Part shown: one piece after another, positions 21,961 through 33,939 of the stretch | How positions within the stretch are numbered: position 1 is the stretch's first letter | How the letters are laid out: each line of letters starts with the position of its first letter | From: Adiantum capillus-veneris | Taxonomy: Eukaryota > Streptophyta > Polypodiopsida > Polypodiales > Pteridaceae | Length of the DNA: 64,000 nt | Assembly: GCA_014529385.2 (NCBI GenBank) | Contig: CM043942.1 | Coordinates: 18,243,991 to 18,307,990 of the forward strand | Direction: 5' to 3' | Made by a program: the position numbers and the translations under genes | Notes under the pieces: model-generated | Database searches by the model: none | Seen by the model: only the letters and a program-made list of their open reading frames with translations | What the model was told of the DNA's origin: nothing

Positions 21961-23420
21961 CGAGAGTAAATGCGGTTTCCATAGCAACTCACAATGATCT
22001 ATCTTCAATGATAGATGAGTATGCTATTGATCCCGATTTTAGAGATGTGATTTCAGCCCTTGCATTAGGGAAGAAAGAAGAACCATTTACTTTACAAGAT
22101 GGTTATCTTCTCTACGGCAATAGACTATGTGTTACTAACTCACTACGTGAGAAAGTAATGTATGAATCACATTCTCCACCTTATGCGGGGCATAGAGGGA
22201 TTCAGTCTACCTTAAAGGGAATTGAAACATATTTCTATTGGCCTACCATGAAAGTGAACATACAAGAGTATGTTTCTAAATGTGTGGTATTCCAAAAGAC
22301 AAAATTTGATAGAGGGAAGAAACTTGAATTGCTTCAACCCTTGCCAATCCCTAATTCACCATGGGAGAGCATATCCATGGATTTTATCTTTGGATTGCCT
22401 AAGTCTATCCATGGGAATACGGAAATATGGACGATAGTGTAAACAAGCCCATTTTATACCTGTCAAAAAGACTATCAAAGCCCATCAAATGGCAACCCTC
22501 TCCAGTTCACAAATTTTCAAGTACCATGGCTTGCCAATGTCCATAGTGTTGGATAGAGATCCTAGAATGACCAGTAATTTCTGGAAGGGTCTCTTTGAGA
22601 ATTTAGGGACAAGGCTAAACTTCTCTTCGGCCTATCATCCACAAATGGATGGCCAAAGTGAAATAGCTAACCTAACAATTCTCGATCTACTAAAAACCTA
22701 TGTAACGGAAGTAGATCAAAGATCCCAATGGGAGAAGTACTTACCCTTAGTGGAGTATGCTTACAATAACACTGTACATACTACCACGGGAAAAGCACCT
22801 TTCGAGATAATTGAGGGAAGATCAAAAAGTCCCTTACTACTTAAGGTACATGGGAAGATCTTCGCTACAGATGAGTATAGCCGAGACCTACAAGAATCTT
22901 TTCAAAAGATTAAGGATGCTATCTCTATCTCACAGCAAAGGTAAAAGGCTACTGCTGACAAGCACAAAAGAGCCCAAGCCTTTAAAGAAAATGATTGGGT
23001 CTTATTAAAGTTTCCCAAGGCTCGATTAAGGCACACGACGGGCAAGAATCCTACGGGACACCAAAAGTACTATTCTAAACTAGCAAAAAGGTACTATGGT
23101 CCCTTCCAGATTCTTAGGCCAATCAATGAGATGGCCTATCAACTCAAGTTGCCCAATCATTGGCTCATACACAATTCTTTTCATGTGAGCCTATTAAAGC
23201 CTTACAAAGGAGAGCCACCTCAAGAACCAACTATTGAAGACCCACCGGAGATCGAGGACCAAGAGGAGGTGTTGCAGCCCGAGTCCATTCTCCGACATGA
23301 AGACAAGGTATTAAGAGGAGGTAAGACTATCCCCAACGATATCTTATTAAGTTTAAGAATTATCCTTTTGAAGCTACTAGATGGATGCAAGGCATACAAT
23401 TAAAGGATAACCTAAACCTT
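21961..23420 (+). pseudogene. pol: Chromovirus B integrase with chromodomain-like tail
   Basis: Integrase begins with the HHCC region (GHRGIQSTLKG; CVVFQKTKF, where the first Cys pair is damaged by C to F). The core has SMDFIFG, VLDRDPRM and DGQSEIANL, supplying the D, D and E. A TAA at 22441 and a frame change interrupt it. After the GPY-like segment, the tail at about 23250-23400 reads, with one frame change, like a chromodomain ([10 protein letters not shown], then [14 protein letters not shown]). Chromodomains steer integration to specific chromatin and define chromoviruses. Copy A lost this part. Confidence 0.8.
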
Positions 23421-23805
23421 GTCAATGTTTACAATGCTTCCCAAGAGTAAGCAAATGTACAAAATGTTAAAAAAGAACAAAGTTTTTGTCTTATAAGACT
23501 TTCATTTTCTTTATTGTGCACAAAAATGAAGTAGTATGCATGCTTAGATCAAGTTTGCGGAGACGACATCTCCCAAACACCAAGTAGTGCTTGTCACTCT
23601 ACTATGGAAGATTGATAGGACTAATGTGCAGACATGCTTGCAGCAGCCTCAGGCTCTCAAGTGCCAAATGGACAAGTCATCCATTGTGGAATGATGTCGT
23701 AGGGTAACATAGGGATCCTCTACCCGCTAAGAAAAGGACTCATGAATATGCTTTATCTTCTCTACACCATAGTCGAGGACGACTATGATTTCAAGAGAGA
23801 GGTAA

Positions 23806-24178
23806 TGTCATAATAATCAATATCTAATTCTCCTAAATGATTTTCTCATGTTAAACTGATCATTTAATATGGGGAAGTGCCAGGGGAGAAAAAGCTAGAA
23901 TATTGGTTAAGATAGCAGACCGGCCATAGTAGGGATCCAGAGGGAAAGTAGGGATCCAAAGGGGGGGCCATCTGCAAAAGAGCCATGTGCAACAATGGGC
24001 TAAAAAGACCCTAAGGTTCACTCCATTAAGACTTCCAAAATGCTAAGGTTCCAAAATTCAAAGGTTGTGTCCAAAGGTCAACCTTAAGGGAATTGGATGC
24101 TTTGTGTGTGTACATAAAAGTCTTTGCAATCCCTACTTGGGAGGGGGCAAGCCTTGCATGTAGGGGATGAGAGAGAAA

Positions 24179-24217
<39 letters not shown>

Positions 24218-25409
24218 GCTCCCTTTACACAAAGGGAATGAGGGACACATGTCAGCTCCCTAGGCCAGATGCCCACAAGGTGCACCCAATTCTTATTGGA
24301 TGGCCTTGGAGGTGGACCAATGAGAATTAGGCTAGAGTAAATCTAGTTTAATTAATTTAAAAACACTATATAAAAGAACCAATGAGAATTAAGTCCTCTA
24401 GAAGACTATTGGACAATCTCCCAAGGGGTCCAATGAGCATTCAGCAGCCCAATGGCTTGCCTGATTCCTATTGGCCAGGAGGCAAAGGGGTCCAATGAGA
24501 GTTTAGTTGAACTATTAAATTACCTAAAGCTCTCACAAAAGTGGAAAGGGGGACACATGTCAGAAGGATATCACTTATGCTACTTAATAGTTATTGGCTA
24601 GCCCTGGGGAGGTCCAATGGGAGGATAGCAAGAGCAATTAGCAAGAGGGCTCGCCCAAGAGAGAGAGGGGGCTGATTTTTGCAAGGCATTATCACACACA
24701 CACACTCACACAGTATATGTGAGAAGCAAGAAAAAGACTATCTCTTCCTAAGCTTTAATGGAGAGCTCATCACCTACTCCAAGCTTGTGAGATAGAAGCC
24801 TACATCGACACACTCTTGGCATGTGGATGCAAATCCAACCAAGATCCAAGCTTCAATGCATGCTCATCTCCTCTACCATGCTAATTACTAAGCTAAGCTA
24901 TGCTAATATGAGTGATTATGTGAGGAGATGTACATCTTTCTCGTAAGATACTCCTTCTTCCTCTCAATCTACTCTCATACCCTGCTAGCTCTCACCATCT
25001 TCGAAGGTGTGTGAGGTCTTGGGTCTGAGACCGGGGATAATTGATGTTGTGTTTGCTAAGTGTTTTGCCTAGTGCATGAAGCTTTCATCTTCATTGCACT
25101 AGCTAGTCTTGAAGGAACACAAAGAATTGTATTGTACAAAGTCTCTCTTGATGGGAGAAACCATAATACAAAGCCTTTTGGAGGGGGGACCGGCTCCATG
25201 CAAATCCGGTCCTCAATTGTTGTCAATAGCTTAATTTCTCTCTCTTTTGAAAGTATTGTTCATGCTATCTAACTAGGTGTTATGCTTTTTGTTGCTCTCT
25301 CCACCCAAGCACTCTTGTAATTCTCATTAGGGATCTATTCTAATGAAATGCCCACTATGTTCATGCTAATTTCCGCTACACACAAGTGTTTAGGCCATGA
25401 AATGTTACA
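23806..25409 (+). repeat. Chromovirus B 3' LTR
   Basis: Begins TGTCATAATAATC and ends TGTTACA, 1604 bp. It carries a good TATA box (CTATATAAAAG, about 24365-24375) downstream of many CCAAT/ATTGG motifs (about 24290-24620) and a longer (CA)n tract (24180-24214) than the 5' LTR. The polypurine tract TCAAGAGAGAGG precedes it. Confidence 0.9.
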
Positions 25410-25887
25410 TAAGGTGTGGCATGATTGTAGGATATGGATGGCGAGCTAGCCTGGCAGGTGGGGTGCATTAGTTGTAAGTTATGTGGTTGCCAACAATTGG
25501 CAGCCATGGCTTTACACCTGTCAGGTCATACAAACTGGGCGGGTGTGCATGGCCATGGTAATTGATAATAATCTATTTATTGCGGCTAACAGGTGAAAAA
25601 AGAGTTAGCAACTAATGGATTATGCAAAAGGATATTACAATTTATGTATATTTGATTATACAAGTGGTCCTTATGATATTTGGCCATTTTTGACCGGCCG
25701 ACCAATTTGTACTCACTTTGACCATTCAAGAAATCTATAAAGTAAATATGTGCAAGAGGGAAATGGTGACTCTTGCATGGGGGGAGATTCCACCCAGAGA
25801 TTGTGCCATTCTCCTCTCCTCTCCTCTTTCCTCTCTTGCCGTGTCGGCGTATCACTCCGCTCTGGGAGGTGCATCTACACGTGCTCT

Positions 25888-25957
<70 letters not shown>

Positions 25958-26330
25958 GTCAAGTATGGCATCGAATATGTGCTATGGGATTTTCCAGGTA
26001 AGCAGATTTGTACATTTCATGGATTGCAATATGTTGTATTTTGGTATTTTTTCATGTAAGATAATCTAGGTTTTTTGTGCATCAAGAGAATGCCGCACAC
26101 ACACAATGAATTTCACTTTCAATGGAAAATCTGTTTCACTTTCTGCTAATGCATCACTTGCTTTGTTCCCCTTGATATCACACACACAAGCAAAACGTGC
26201 ACTACGAAAGGATGGCAAAGCATGCATGATATTTGTTACTGAAGTGGAACACACACAACCGTTTTTCTCTCACACATATAATGATTTCCTCTCATAGTAT
26301 AATGATTGCTTTGTCGATGATCACCCCCTT
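25410..26330. other. Unassigned spacer with (CT)n tract
   Basis: No gene is seen. A (CT)n microsatellite occupies about 25892-25956, and short CA runs occur near 26094-26104. Open frames across it are repeat artefacts. Confidence 0.5.
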
Positions 26331-26339
26331 CCCTCCCAC

Positions 26340-28375
26340 CTTCTCGAGGTGTATTAGATCATAAAATTGAAATTTTTTGAGGCTCACAACCTCCACATAG
26401 AGCACCATATAGAGATAGTCCCTTCCGCCAGCAAGAAATTTAAAAAAAAATCACGGAACTCCTAGACAAGAAAAACAACACTTTTTGCATGTGCATAGAC
26501 TACCATGCATTAAACAAGGTCACTGTCAAAAATCATTATCCCATCCCACATATAGACGACCTCCTAGATTGCTTACGAGGAGTAAAATTGTTTAGCAAAA
26601 TTGAATTGAAATCTGTGTACCATCAGATCTGTATGCACCCCAATGACATTTTTAAAACTGCATTTCGTACCCAATCTGGTCATTATGAGTTTATTGTTTT
26701 ATCGTTTGGTCTCACAAATGCACCTTCCACATTTTCTAGGATGATGAACTAAATCTTTCTTGATTATCAAGACTTTGTATTGTGTTTTTAGATGACATTT
26801 TAAATTTTAGTTGTGATGACCACCACGAGCACAAAAAACACCTACATATTGTCTTTGAGCTATTGCGTGAGCACCAATTGTTTGCAAATCTTGACAAAAG
26901 TACATTTTTCCAAACTCACATGGATTATTTAGGCCACATAGTCTTGGAAACAAGCATATCCGGCAAAATATTGACACTATAAAAACATGGCCTACCCCCA
27001 AATCTGTGCATGACATCAAATTGTTTCTAAGCTTAGCAGGTTTTTATCATAAATTTCACACATTTCATCACCGATGACCACTTTACTTGGTCAAAAAGTA
27101 TCATTCAATTGGAGCCCAACACAACAAAAATCATTTGACACTCTCAAATATTCCTCACACATGCCCACGTCCTACAATTTTCTGACTTCACAGAACCCTT
27201 CTTTGTAGTTGTTATAGATGCTAGTGGCTTAGGCATAGGTGCAGTCTTAATGCAAAATGATCACCCACTTGCCTTCAAAAGTCAAAAACTCAAACCATCT
27301 AAAACTGAATGCAGCACATACAATAAAGAATTGCTTGCCGTAGTCCACGCTCTAGACATTTGGAAGCGTTATCTTATGGACTCTAAAGTTCTAATCAAAA
27401 CCAACCAGCAGGCCATTAAACATCTTCTTACTCAATCCACCATTTTTTATCATCATATCAAATCGGCCGGTTTCATTCAAAATTTCCATCCCATGATACA
27501 ATAAACAACCAAGTAAAGCAAATGTAGTAGCAGATGCATTAAGTAGAAAACCTGACGTGAATGTTCTTTCTATTACTCTTTCATGTGTCTTCGATGAAAT
27601 CAAGCATATTTATTTGAATCACATTTCTGTGAGTGGTGTGCAATCATTTCATTCTATGCCTGACACATATGCTCAAGATCCACATTTCTCACATGCTTGG
27701 TTTGAAATACATCACAATAATGGTCTTCCCTATGAACACTATACCTTGGCAAATGGTTATCTTTATTTTCAATAAAATCTATGCATCACAACACCCTTTA
27801 AGGAACTAGCAATGACTAAAATGCATACACCACCATATATGGGTCACCGAGGATTTCAATCCACACTCACTGCATGTCAAGATCATTTCTTTCAGCGTGA
27901 AATGAAGCAAGATATCACAAAATTTGTTTCAAAATGCTTGATATGTCAAAGAGTTAAACATCGTCATGGTAAGCCTTATGGTCTTTTGATGCCTCTCCCT
28001 ATCCTTGTTGGTCCCTAGGAACAAATCTCCATGGATTTCATCACAAGACTTCCCACCACATCCTCACACAATGATATGATATGGACCATAGTTGACCGTT
28101 TTAGCAAACAAGCATACTTTGTACCTTGCAAAAAGACACTACCTGCACCACCACAGGCTGCAAACCTCTTCCTCAAAACCATCCTCCCCTATCATGGCTT
28201 CCCCAAGGTCATTCTCTCTAACCAAGATAGCCACTTTTGCAATCACTTTTGGGTCGCCCTAGCCAAAACTTAGGCTCTACAATGGATTTCACATCTGTAT
28301 TTCACCTTGAAAGGAATGGTCAAACAGAATCCATGAATAGCACTATTATGGACTTCCTTAGCTCTTGCACCATTG
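26340..28375 (+). pseudogene. pol: Old Gypsy element C, RT to integrase core
   Basis: Decayed Ty3/Gypsy pol in several frames. RT: MCIDYHALNKVTVKNHYPIP, SKIELKSVYHQI, SFGLTNAPSTFSRMM, and a damaged catalytic box (VFLDDILNFS, 26782 onward). RNase H: ASGLGIGAVLMQ-like at about 27220, TYNKELLAVVHALDIWKRYL. Integrase: GHRGFQSTLTACQDHF with CLICQRVKH, MDFITRLPTT, and ERNGQTESMNSTIMDF. The frame stops at 28375 where a CACTA transposon end begins. The missing continuation lies inverted at 30060-30246. Many stops; clearly older than the chromoviruses A and B. Confidence 0.9.
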
Positions 28376-28565
28376 CACTACAAGAGGTACTTCACATTAG
28401 CGACGCTCGCAGTGCGACGCTTAAAAGTGAAAATCCTCGGCGTCCCTATGGGCATTGCTATGGGCGTCTCTATGGGCGTCACTAGTTTATTTGTAACTTA
28501 GCGATGCTCATAGCGATGCCCATAGCAACGTCGATAGGGGTAAAAAATAAACCGAGAGTGCTCAA
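28376..28565 (+). mobile_element. CACTA transposon end (left)
   Basis: Begins CACTACAAGAGG and is followed by subterminal repeats of an AGCGACGC / AGCGATGC / CGTCGCTA type, as usual for CACTA elements. The three bases before it (TTG, 28373-28375) match the duplication at the other end (complement at 30247-30249). Confidence 0.85.
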
Positions 28566-28599
28566 AAACTCAGTTCTGAGAGCAAGCAAAGATAACCCG

Positions 28600-28726
28600 C
28601 ACTCTCCCTCTCTCTCTCTCTTTCTTCTCCACACACACACACACACATACACGAGGAGAGGAAGGAGAGCCAGGTATGCTCCTTCCCTCTCCTCTCTCTC
28701 ATGTTCCCTTCCCCTCTTTCTCTTTC

Positions 28727-28790
<64 letters not shown>

Positions 28791-28800
28791 ACATTGTGTT

Positions 28801-28851
<51 letters not shown>

Positions 28852-28924
28852 ACATGCATAAACAAAAGACACACACACACACATGCATAAACAAAGAATG
28901 CATACACACACACATTGAGAGAGG

Positions 28925-28962
<38 letters not shown>

Positions 28963-28975
28963 AGAAGAAGAAGAA
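28600..28975. repeat. Compound (CT)n, (CA)n, (GA)n microsatellite
   Basis: CT tract to about 28766, CA tract 28767-28791, GA tract 28805-28850, further CA tracts, GA tract to about 28960. It lies where the left CACTA part stops and inverted material begins, so it is a candidate inversion breakpoint. Confidence 0.9.
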
Positions 28976-28976
28976 G

Positions 28977-29418
28977 AGAGTTTTAACGTCATAGGAAACT
29001 ATCCCAAGAGACCTTAAAGATCTAGCCGACAAGGAGTTTAAGTCAAGACCTGTTATTCAAGAGGGAAATGGCATAACCAATCTACCACACTTGGATGATA
29101 GAAAGGTTATACCATTTTCCTCTTTTTATTGGCACACACACACACACCCGAGAAGAAGAGAGTTTTAACGTCGTAGGAAACTATCCCAAGAGACCTTAAA
29201 GATCTAGCCGATGAGGAGTTGAACTCAAGACTTGTTATTCAAGAGGGAAATGGCATAACCAATCTACCACACTTGGGTGATAGAAAGGTTATACCATTTT
29301 CCTCTTTTTATTGACACACACACACACACAAGAAGAAGAGAGTTTTAACGTAGTAGGAAACTATCCCAAGAGACCTTAAAGATCTAGCCGACAAGAAGTT
29401 GAACTCAAGACCTGTTGA
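28977..29418. repeat. Tandem repeat, unit about 180 bp, 2.5 copies
   Basis: Units at 28977-29158, 29159-29338 and 29339-29418 start GAGTTTTAACGT and are nearly identical. Each full unit ends in a short (CA)n run. The last partial unit continues into the minus-strand LTR, so the array probably grew from the LTR's 3' end. Confidence 0.85.
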
Positions 29419-30041
29419 ACAAAGAGAAAGAGAGAGAGAGCAACCACTTAATGACTTTAGTACTTCAAACAAGAAGTAGGTTACAAAGGGATTATACCCT
29501 TAATAGAGCTCCCACCTTGCTTCACTCTCACCACCTCAAACCCACCTTGTTGCATCAACTTCACATTATGAAATGTGTGTAGGCCTCCTTATATAGGCTA
29601 AAAGGGCTGCCCTCTCTCATGAAATGCAGCCATGTGTAGCTGCCCTTATGTAGATAAGTCCAAATCGGACCCTCCAATCCACCCATGTGTGGCCGCCCTT
29701 GAGAAGACAAGTCCTACTTTGAAATAGGCCACCAACCATTGAATTCGGCCACCGGCCCCGGCCATTAACTTCCAACCACCGACCACCGGCCATTGACTAC
29801 CGGCCTCGGCCAACAGGCCAAACAACCGGCCATTTTTTGACCACTTTCCGATCGCCGTCTGGCCATAATATTCTGGTAAAAAGGAATATTCCGACTGGCC
29901 GTGAAAATTTTGGTTTTCGACGAGTGCTTTTGGTTTTTGACGAGTGATTTTTCTTCACGCACAATGGCTTCTCCCCATAATGGGGGCCTGACAAATGTGC
30001 ATTTTTACCACAGAAATTACAAGTATTAAATCAGGCTAACA
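29419..30041 (-). repeat. Solo Copia LTR (minus strand)
   Basis: The minus strand starts TGTTAGCCTGATTTAATAC at 30041 and matches the 3' LTR at 38814-39180 over its whole length, including the GGCCGG-rich block and CGGAATATTCC. It adds the missing downstream part with a TATA box (CCTATATAAGG on the minus strand, about 29588-29600). Its 3' border is blurred by the 180-bp repeats. No internal domain adjoins it. Confidence 0.8.
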
Positions 30042-30059
30042 AAGCTGTGGCTTCTTGTA

Positions 30060-30246
30060 AAATGTGTGTGTGTGGTCTCTTGCTAAAGTGTCAGCGCAAG
30101 GACATCAATGCTAATAGTGAAGACAAGGACATGGAGTTTCTTCCCATAAACAATTTCAAAGGGTGCATGGTTTGTGAAGGAGTCAGGGGTGTTATTATAA
30201 GCAAATTGAAGCATTGGGAGGTGTTGGTCCCGGTTTGCAGTATTTT
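30060..30246 (-). pseudogene. pol: Inverted continuation of Gypsy C integrase
   Basis: The minus strand reads RDQHLPMLQFAYNNTPDS and APFEIVYGKKL, the integrase segment that should follow MNSTIMDFLSSC at 28375. Removing the CACTA element and one TTG joins both parts in frame (SSCTI then ENTANRDQH). This places the original insertion inside one Gypsy element and demands a later inversion. Confidence 0.85.
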
Positions 30247-30249
30247 CAA

Positions 30250-30510
30250 CACTACAAGAGGTTGTGTGCACTTGTGACGCTTTTAGCGACGGAAATACAT
30301 TGGGGTTTTATACTCCCCGGCGTCGCTAAGACCGTGGCTAACAGCGTCGATACGAAAATGTCATTATATGCGTAGCTATAACGGTTGCATATGCATCGCT
30401 ATATAGCGACGCCTATAGCGACGATCATAGCAACATTTATAGGCCACCTATAGCAACATTTATAGCGACGCTGTAGAGCCTTATATAGCGACGGTCATAA
30501 TGACACCTGA
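30250..30510. repeat. CACTA subterminal repeat region
   Basis: At least six copies of AGCGACG or its complement CGTCGCT occur, often within TATAGCGACG. In this family such arrays bind the transposase accessory protein; that role here is inferred. Confidence 0.75.
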
Positions 30511-31009
30511 GAGAATTTTTTTTTGGTGGTAGGGCATTCAATGCCCTACCACCCATCAACCATATTGAATGTTTCAATAATTGAGTAAACCTAAATGAAT
30601 CCAAGATAAGCCCAAATTCACCTTTGAAAGAAAGTGCAAGCTTAGATATTGACCCAAAGTAGTCACCCACAAGACAATATAACCATTAACTCCATCATCC
30701 ATAGTATTGTTTGCAGAATAAAGATACAAAACTGACAAAAGTAAATCAATGAAAATTGTACACATCATAGGCAAAATCACTTGATTGTCAAACTTTGTAA
30801 ATGTAATAGTTACAACACCATTGTCATTATTGAAAAAATATACATGATTTTCAAAAAGACGTATAAACGTCATCTCATGATACATACGCTATGACAAAAG
30901 GAAACTAATGCTATCTAGCTACGGCTACACAGACGTCTCATCGCATCCAAGCGGCGTCTCCCCGATGGAGATTGAAGCTGCATCACGAAGTTCTGCTCAT
31001 AGAAGTTTC

Positions 31010-31120
31010 TTGCCCCACCACTAAATCTAATTAATCGGGTGAAAGAGACGCTGAGAAGCAGTAGTAGTGCTTCTTAGTGTCTCTTTCACCCGATCAACTA
31101 GATCTAGCGGTGGGACGAGC
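31010..31120. repeat. Imperfect hairpin, arms about 53 bp
   Basis: 31010-31062 pairs with 31066-31120 around a 3-base centre. The inner core GGGTGAAAGAGAC pairs with GTCTCTTTCACCC. It lies within the CACTA element between the subterminal repeats and the transposase 3' end. Confidence 0.8.
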
Positions 31121-31363
31121 AACATCTATATTGAGTAGACCAGCTTCACAATTGCAGCTTCAGTCTCCCTCCCACTCTGAGCACAGTGCTCGTCGTCCGT
31201 GCTTGTGAGAACATACCTAGAGCATACGTACCTGGAGTGGACGCAAAGACTATTAAATACAATGACGTAATGACGCATATAGACAGAAATGGACAAAAAA
31301 CCACGTGAATACAATATACATTATAAAACCGAGATAAATTAATCAAATACATTATTTATGGCT

Positions 31364-33239
31364 TTAAGAGGTCTCTCTCTCATCCTCACAAAGCTCAGCA
31401 TAACTTCCTATATCTATATAGAGCTCTCTATTTAAACAAATGTCCTCCGTTTTATTTTGTAGATCCTTTGCATGCACCCCATAGAGAGTAGCAGCTTGAT
31501 GCTCATCTGGCACCACCTCAACGGCTTCTGACTGAGCATCTTCTCCGATCTCCTCCATTGATGCCGTTGTGGTTGGCACATGGTAGCCTTCATACATCCG
31601 TGCACTACGAGGGGCTACCTCTATGACGTACCACCAATTTGATGTAGACTTTGTAGGATGAAATATCACTTGCCAGAGGCACATAACTTACATGAGAGCT
31701 TCCAAGCACATAACTTCTAAAATTAATTGTTAACTACTTACATACTTACTTGTTCACAATGCTCTGTATCCGCTTGTTTGAAGCCTTGCATGTATACACA
31801 TGATAATAGATAAGCTTGAGAAAAACCAAGATTTACAATGTTTGAGTTTAAGTGTAAATCACCTGAGCATTCTGTTAATCCGGGATAGTCATGCATGGTC
31901 CACATTAGAATGCCTCTGATCAGAGAATTCCGTCAACCTGTATGTCGGCTCATATCCACCACTTCTATACCAATCCACAATTGTTGTAGCTCTTCCAATA
32001 GTGGACGAAGATACACATCCATATTCTTCACTTTATACCGCCCCGGCACAATCAAGCTTAGCCATAGGTGCCCCTTCTTCGTAGTCAACCACGAGGGAAT
32101 GTTGTAGTTAACGATGACAATGGGCCATACACTGTAAAATGTTGATCTTTGACCAAATGGATTTACACCATCCATAGCCAGGACTAGGCGCAAATTTTGA
32201 GCTTCCCTGGCAAAATCCGACCATGTTTCTTCTATATGTTTCCAGGCTGCACAATCTGCAGGAATCCGTAGCACACCATCCGAAGATTTATTCTCCTCAT
32301 GCCATGATGCTAGGGCGGCCATGGACTTACATTCGAAGCAATGCTTGATGCGAGGAAGCAGAGGAAAATGTCATAAAACTTTTTGTGGAATTTTTGTTCC
32401 GTGGTGGAGATCTACTCGATATCTCTTGGAATCACATTTCGGACACTTCTACATGTCTATGTATTCCCCGCTAAAAAGAATGCAGTCGTTAGGACAAGCA
32501 TGGATCGAATTGTAATCCATCCCCAAGTTTTGCAAAAAATCTTTCTTGCTTCCTCTTTGGAATCTAGCATCACATTATTAGTTGGCAGTATGTGCTCTTT
32601 GAGCAATCTACATAATGAAAAAAATACGGTACAATTGTGTAAAAATCTATCTAATCATTATACATCTGGAGTTTTTTATTAAAGTAAACACATTGTAATA
32701 GATCACCTGAAAAGCGTTGTGATGCTAGTTTCACTCCATCTAAACTTTGTCTGCATGTTCAGAAGAACCAGGAGCACCTTCAATCTAGACACACGTGCTC
32801 CATCATACAATGGTGTATCGGCTTCACTTTTCCTATCATCATAGATAAGCCTTTTTGAATCCATGATCGTCTCGATTATTTCATCGATCTTGGGCTCAAA
32901 CATTGCCTCGTTGGGAATGTGGTCTGCATGATCATCCCCCGACCTGTCAGAGGCTACATCTTATGGCCTCACATATGCTGCTTGACCAAAGCGCTTGCGA
33001 ACACATCTATTGGGTTGCAAGATTGCTGCCTGTTGGCCAGTGTCAGAGTCCAATGAGTTAGAATTGGCAACAACTAGATTTCTAATAGATGGATCAAACT
33101 TGCCAAATTCGCGAACGTGCTGCAAAGAAACGCGTCCTGTCCATCGCATAACATGCTTGCATTTATTACAAGGACATAAGATCCTCGTTTGAGAGATAGG
33201 TGTTTCGGTTGGACGACCCCACATCCTCATCACTACTCA
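31364..33239 (-). pseudogene. TNP2-type CACTA transposase, fragmented
   Basis: Pieces in order on the minus strand: the transposase-associated zinc motif (ILCPCNKCKHVMRW, about 33150); EADTPLYDGARVSRLKVLLV (about 32780-32840); a region near 32400-32560 with HACPNDC-like and CPKC-like residues in shifted frames; then the TNP2 core at 31933-32322 (LRLVLAMDGVNPFG, VIVNYNIPSWL, LIVPGRYKVKNMDVYLRPLL). The last piece (31364-31684, FHPTKSTSNWWYVIEVAPR) resembles the C-terminal DUF4216 region. The stretch between core and this end is missing. Function in the family: excision and reinsertion of CACTA elements. Inactive here. Confidence 0.85.
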
Positions 33240-33240
33240 T

Positions 33241-33304
33241 AATGAGGGTAAAAACCTTATAACCTGGACAATAAATTTAATCTTCTATTGGCATTCTCCG
33301 TCTT

Positions 33305-33357
<53 letters not shown>

Positions 33358-33891
33358 GTCACACCTCGTTCTAGAGGTGCACGGAGATCAGAACCACCGG
33401 GTTATAATCTCGTCTTTATTGGTCAATGTCTATATTTGTGGGTACAAGAAATCTACACACCCACATCTACATGATAGTGCATGTAGTGGACAAAACCCCT
33501 TTGCCTCTTCTCTAGCTGTAGCATTTCACATCATCTTAACATCTTTTCACAGTAGATCTTTGTTCGAGGGATTACTTAACACATTACATGTTGGCCTCCA
33601 ATCTGAGTATCATGCCGTTGAAAGCTTTCCAGCTTAAGGTTGCATCCGTAGAGAGGAAGAGAGGGATCACCGTTCGTCTAACTCTAATTTTTATACCGTA
33701 ATCTCGAAGGTAGACTCTAATATAAAAACTCAATCCAAAATCTAATCTTAAATCTAACCTAATTGAACATGTGGTGATTTGCTCCATTGAAGGGTAAAAG
33801 ACATACCAATGGGCTACTAGTTGCGTAGATGTGAATGGGCCTCACTTTATAACACGATTTTAAATTTCAAATTCATCGTTTGCTCACGCGT

Positions 33892-33939
<48 letters not shown>

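Larger units (their letters stand above)
16509..25409 (+). mobile_element. Chromovirus copy B (Ty3/Gypsy), full length with two LTRs
   Basis: Complete layout: LTR, primer-binding site, gag, protease, RT, RNase H, integrase, chromodomain-like tail, polypurine tract, LTR. LTRs are nearly identical apart from microsatellite length and a few substitutions. Coding is broken by several single-base deletions and nonsense changes. No target duplication can be checked because the 5' LTR is joined to copy A. Confidence 0.9.
30250..33240 (-). mobile_element. CACTA (EnSpm) transposon, inverted part with transposase
   Basis: The terminal CACTACAAGAGG at 30250 faces right. Subterminal TATAGCGACG-type repeats fill about 30280-30500. 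The TNP2-type transposase lies on the minus strand at 31364-33239. The opposite terminus is the one at 28376, now in the same orientation because of the inversion. The element is also internally deleted. Confidence 0.85.

Noticed and set aside
28976-29420. tRNA-like gene in the 180-bp repeat
   Set aside because: GGAGTTGAACTCAAGACCTG looks faintly like a B box, but no cloverleaf, A box or acceptor stem could be formed by eye.
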